Shown: positions 41,661 through 43,484 of the stretch, piece by piece
Position numbering within the stretch: position 1 is the stretch's first letter
Layout: every line of letters begins with the position of its first letter
NCBI GenBank assembly: GCA_026413755.1
Contig: JAOAKH010000001.1
Span: 96,210-139,693, forward strand
DNA length: 43,484 bases
Origin: Acidilobaceae archaeon
GTDB taxonomy: Archaea; Thermoproteota; Thermoprotei_A; Sulfolobales; Acidilobaceae
Direction of reading: 5' to 3'
Translations under genes and position numbers: made by a program
The notes under the pieces: model-generated
Told to the model about the DNA's origin: nothing
Database searches by the model: none
Seen by the model: only the letters and a program-made list of their open reading frames with translations

Positions 41661-42698
41661 GTGAAGCTAACTGTAGTGATCCCCACGTACAACGAGGCAG
41701 AGAACGTCCCAAGGCTCATAGCTGCCCTCCGCGAGGCGCTGAAGGGCATAGAATACGAGCTGCTTTTCGTGGACGACGACAGCCCAGACGGGACCTGGAG
41801 GATAGTGGAGGAGGAGTCGCGAAAAGACCCGCGCGTTAGGCTCCTGCGCAGAATAGGGAGGAGGGGGCTGGGGACTGCCATAGTGGAGGGAATAGCCGCA
41901 GCCAAGGGGGAGTTCGTTGCCGTTATGGACGCGGACTTCCAGCACCCTCCCGAGCTCCTGCCGGAGCTGCTAAAGAGGGCGGAGGCCGGGGCGGACGTGG
42001 TGGTTGCGTCCAGATACGGAAAGGGGGGAGGGGTGAGGGGCTGGAGTCCCTTGAGAATGATCATAAGTTTTGGCGCGCTCCTGCTGGCATACCTTCTTCT
42101 GGAGGAGGCCAGGAAGACGAGCGACCCAGTCTCGGGCTTTTTCTTGATCCGCAGGGGCCTTAGCATGAGGGGCGTGGAGGGGAGGAGCTACAAGGTGTTG
42201 CTGGAGATACTTGCAGCTAACCCCAGCGCTATGGTGGCAGACGTGCCCTACGTCTTCTCAGGCAGGGCGGCGGGGAGGAGCAAGCTAGGGGCAAAGGATA
42301 TAGCCCAGTACGCCCTCGACGTGCTAGGACTCTCTCGGCCACTTCGCTTCGCGCTAGTGGGGGCTAGCGGAGTCCCCGTTAACCTCGGCACTATGGCCCT
42401 CCTGCTCTCCTTAGGAGCGCCGGTGGACGTCGCAAGCATAGCAGCGATAGAAGTCAGCATTATCTGGAACTTCTCGCTCCACGAGCTCTGGACGTTTGGC
42501 TCTAGGTTCTCGAAGGGGGCGCTGGGGAGGTATCTCGGCTATCACGCCTCCGTGCTGCTGGGGGCGGCAACGCAATACCTAGTGATGAGGGCCCTCTACA
42601 CGCTCCTCTCCCTTAACCCCCTTCTGGGCCAACTGATCGGCATATTTGTAGGCTTCCTCGTCAACTATACCTTCTCCCGCAGGCTAGTTTGGAGGTGA
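41661..42698 (+). CDS. Polyprenyl-phosphate sugar synthase fused to a GtrA-like membrane domain
   Basis: The 345-residue protein has an N-terminal GT2 glycosyltransferase of the dolichyl-phosphate-mannose synthase type (TVVIPTYNEAENV, FVDDDSPDG, DADFQHPPELL, GKGGGVRGWS). A GtrA-like domain of four membrane helices follows (from about residue 225, LRFALVGASGVPVNLG, ending FLVNYTFSRRLVW). It should transfer a sugar to a polyprenyl phosphate, with the GtrA part aiding membrane anchoring or flipping. The product could feed the PMT-like enzyme at 26425. Start GTG 41661. The fusion is common in archaea. Confidence 0.9.
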   Translation: MKLTVVIPTYNEAENVPRLIAALREALKGIEYELLFVDDDSPDGTWRIVEEESRKDPRVRLLRRIGRRGLGTAIVEGIAAAKGEFVAVMDADFQHPPELLPELLKRAEAGADVVVASRYGKGGGVRGWSPLRMIISFGALLLAYLLLEEARKTSDPVSGFFLIRRGLSMRGVEGRSYKVLLEILAANPSAMVADVPYVFSGRAAGRSKLGAKDIAQYALDVLGLSRPLRFALVGASGVPVNLGTMALLLSLGAPVDVASIAAIEVSIIWNFSLHELWTFGSRFSKGALGRYLGYHASVLLGAATQYLVMRALYTLLSLNPLLGQLIGIFVGFLVNYTFSRRLVWR

Positions 42699-42718
42699 TT
42701 TTACGGAGCGAAGACGAT

Positions 42719-42735
42719 GTTTAACAGTGTTAAAC
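42719..42735. promoter_or_regulatory. Palindromic operator upstream of the second Mo enzyme
   Basis: GTTTAACAGTGTTAAAC is a perfect 17-bp palindrome centred on 42727, 15 bp before the TATA box. It matches the 17510-17524 site in all seven bases of both core arms. Confidence 0.78.
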
Positions 42736-42741
42736 AAAAAT

Positions 42742-42752
42742 AAATATATAAG
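42742..42752 (+). promoter_or_regulatory. TATA box of the second Mo enzyme gene
   Basis: AAATATATAAG is identical to the element at 17532-17542. The following CTTTTGTTAG resembles GTTTTGATGG at the first promoter. Transcription is predicted from about 42770, before TTG 42787. Confidence 0.72.
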
Positions 42753-42786
42753 CTTTTGTTAGTATATGTATAGTGAGGGTCAGGTA

Positions 42787-43484
42787 TTGACAACGCTCTC
42801 TAGAAGGGATTTTGTTAAGCTCGCTGGCGCCTTTGCCGGCCTTGCCCTCGTGGGCGGGGCCGCTTATGCTGCTAGAACACAAGTGCAGAGGATGGCCCTA
42901 GCGCAGAAGAAGGAGCCTCTAAGGCTCGAGTACGTCAGCACCTTCTGCAGCATGTGCGGCGCCCTGTGTGGCATTGAGATCGTTCTCAACGAGGGGAAGC
43001 CCATAGCGGTAAGGGCCATAGATGGCCAGCCGCAGACGGGAGCCTGTGGGAGAGGCGCCTCCCTCCCATGGCTATACAACAACCCGCTCAGGCTGAGGAA
43101 GCCGCTGAAGAGGGTGGGCGAGAGAGGGGAGGGCAAGTTCGTGGAGGTAGACTGGGACACGGCGCTTAACGAGATAGCGGCAAAGCTGAAGGCAATAGTG
43201 GAGAAGCACGGCTTCAGGTCCATAGCGCTAACGCACCATGACATATGGAGCGGGTACATGAGCCTGCTGCAGTACCTGTTCGGCACCACTAACAGGGTAG
43301 ATCACAGCGGCTCCTGCTTCGGCCATGGCACTGTGGCGAGGAGGCACACCTTCGGCATAGAGCACCATAGGTTCGTGGACCCGGACTACGACAACGCGAA
43401 CTACCTGCTGGCCGTGGGCCGCACTATAAGCACTGCGAGCATGGGCGTCGTGAACAGGGTGATGAGGAACGAGAACCTCAGGAT
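42787..43484 (+). CDS. Second Tat-exported molybdopterin oxidoreductase (3' end outside window)
   Basis: The first 232 codons lie in the window. TTG 42787 is the only possible start because a stop lies in frame at 42775, and GAGGGT precedes it. The protein has a twin-arginine signal (LSRRDFVKLAGAFAG) and a [4Fe-4S] motif CSMCGALC with the fourth cysteine in TGACGRGAS. A probable Mo/W-ligand cysteine is in DHSGSCFGHGT. It is a paralogue, not a copy, of the enzyme at 17575, with sequence only loosely similar. Electron-transfer partners presumably follow downstream. The substrate is unknown. Confidence 0.85.
   Translation, partial: MTTLSRRDFVKLAGAFAGLALVGGAAYAARTQVQRMALAQKKEPLRLEYVSTFCSMCGALCGIEIVLNEGKPIAVRAIDGQPQTGACGRGASLPWLYNNPLRLRKPLKRVGERGEGKFVEVDWDTALNEIAAKLKAIVEKHGFRSIALTHHDIWSGYMSLLQYLFGTTNRVDHSGSCFGHGTVARRHTFGIEHHRFVDPDYDNANYLLAVGRTISTASMGVVNRVMRNENLR

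Overview
The window looks like a chromosomal segment of a GC-rich, thermophilic crenarchaeote (Thermoproteota). I cannot place it further, although Desulfurococcales/Acidilobales-type gene content fits. The evidence is archaeal-only genes (DNA primase large subunit PriL, Trm5 and Taw3 of the wyosine pathway, CTP-dependent riboflavin kinase, a two-subunit 2-oxoacid:ferredoxin oxidoreductase), a tRNA intron with a textbook bulge-helix-bulge, a box C/D guide RNA, TATA-type promoters a short distance before start codons, frequent TTG/GTG starts, and heavy AGG (Arg) and ATA (Ile) codon use. Genes are packed tightly: many convergent pairs overlap, and no gene-free stretch exceeds about 210 bases. 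I see no insertion sequence, CRISPR array, provirus or attachment site.

Layout. 1-2851 (minus): a truncated double-domain ABC permease and its substrate-binding protein, divergent from a secreted, Thr-rich, membrane-anchored protein (2970-4127). 4137-6464 (minus): both subunits of class I fumarase and a CitG-like protein. 6516-11141: a small unknown, a rhomboid protease, heme O synthase CtaB with a membrane protein, MoaA, and an AmmeMemoRadiSam-type radical SAM enzyme. 11162-11368: an intron-bearing tRNA-Arg(CCT) and a divergent C/D sRNA that appear to share one AT-rich promoter. 11426-14578: a ferredoxin convergent with the two-subunit 2-oxoacid:ferredoxin oxidoreductase. 14579-16134: a hairpin-rich leader, hexulose-phosphate synthase and a creatininase/ArfB-like hydrolase.

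16131-22358 is a respiratory module: a polyferredoxin on the minus strand, divergent from a Tat-exported molybdopterin catalytic subunit, an Fe-S subunit and an NrfD/PsrC-like membrane anchor. This resembles archaeal sulfur or polysulfide reductase loci. A second Tat-exported molybdopterin enzyme begins at 42787 and runs off the window. Both catalytic genes carry nearly the same 15-17 bp palindrome (TTTAACA-N-TGTTAAA), with its centre exactly 15 bp before a near-identical TATA box. This is the strongest new regulatory signal in the window and implies that one regulator controls both enzymes. MoaA, which makes the pterin cofactor, is encoded nearby.

22365-33387: an MFS transporter, NadE, glutamine synthetase, a nitrilase-family hydrolase, a PMT-like glycosyltransferase, a geranylgeranyl-reductase-like flavoprotein, several unknowns, a secreted coiled-coil membrane-anchored protein with an S-layer-stalk (SlaB-like) layout, an MmgE/PrpD protein and PriL. 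33359-36247: one large stand-alone N6-adenine-type DNA methyltransferase. 36311-42698: TatD, riboflavin kinase, an AcoX-type NAD kinase-like protein, a small winged-helix-like protein, Trm5-Taw3, a cysteine synthase family enzyme, a small crenarchaeal protein, and a dolichyl-phosphate-sugar synthase fused to a GtrA domain.
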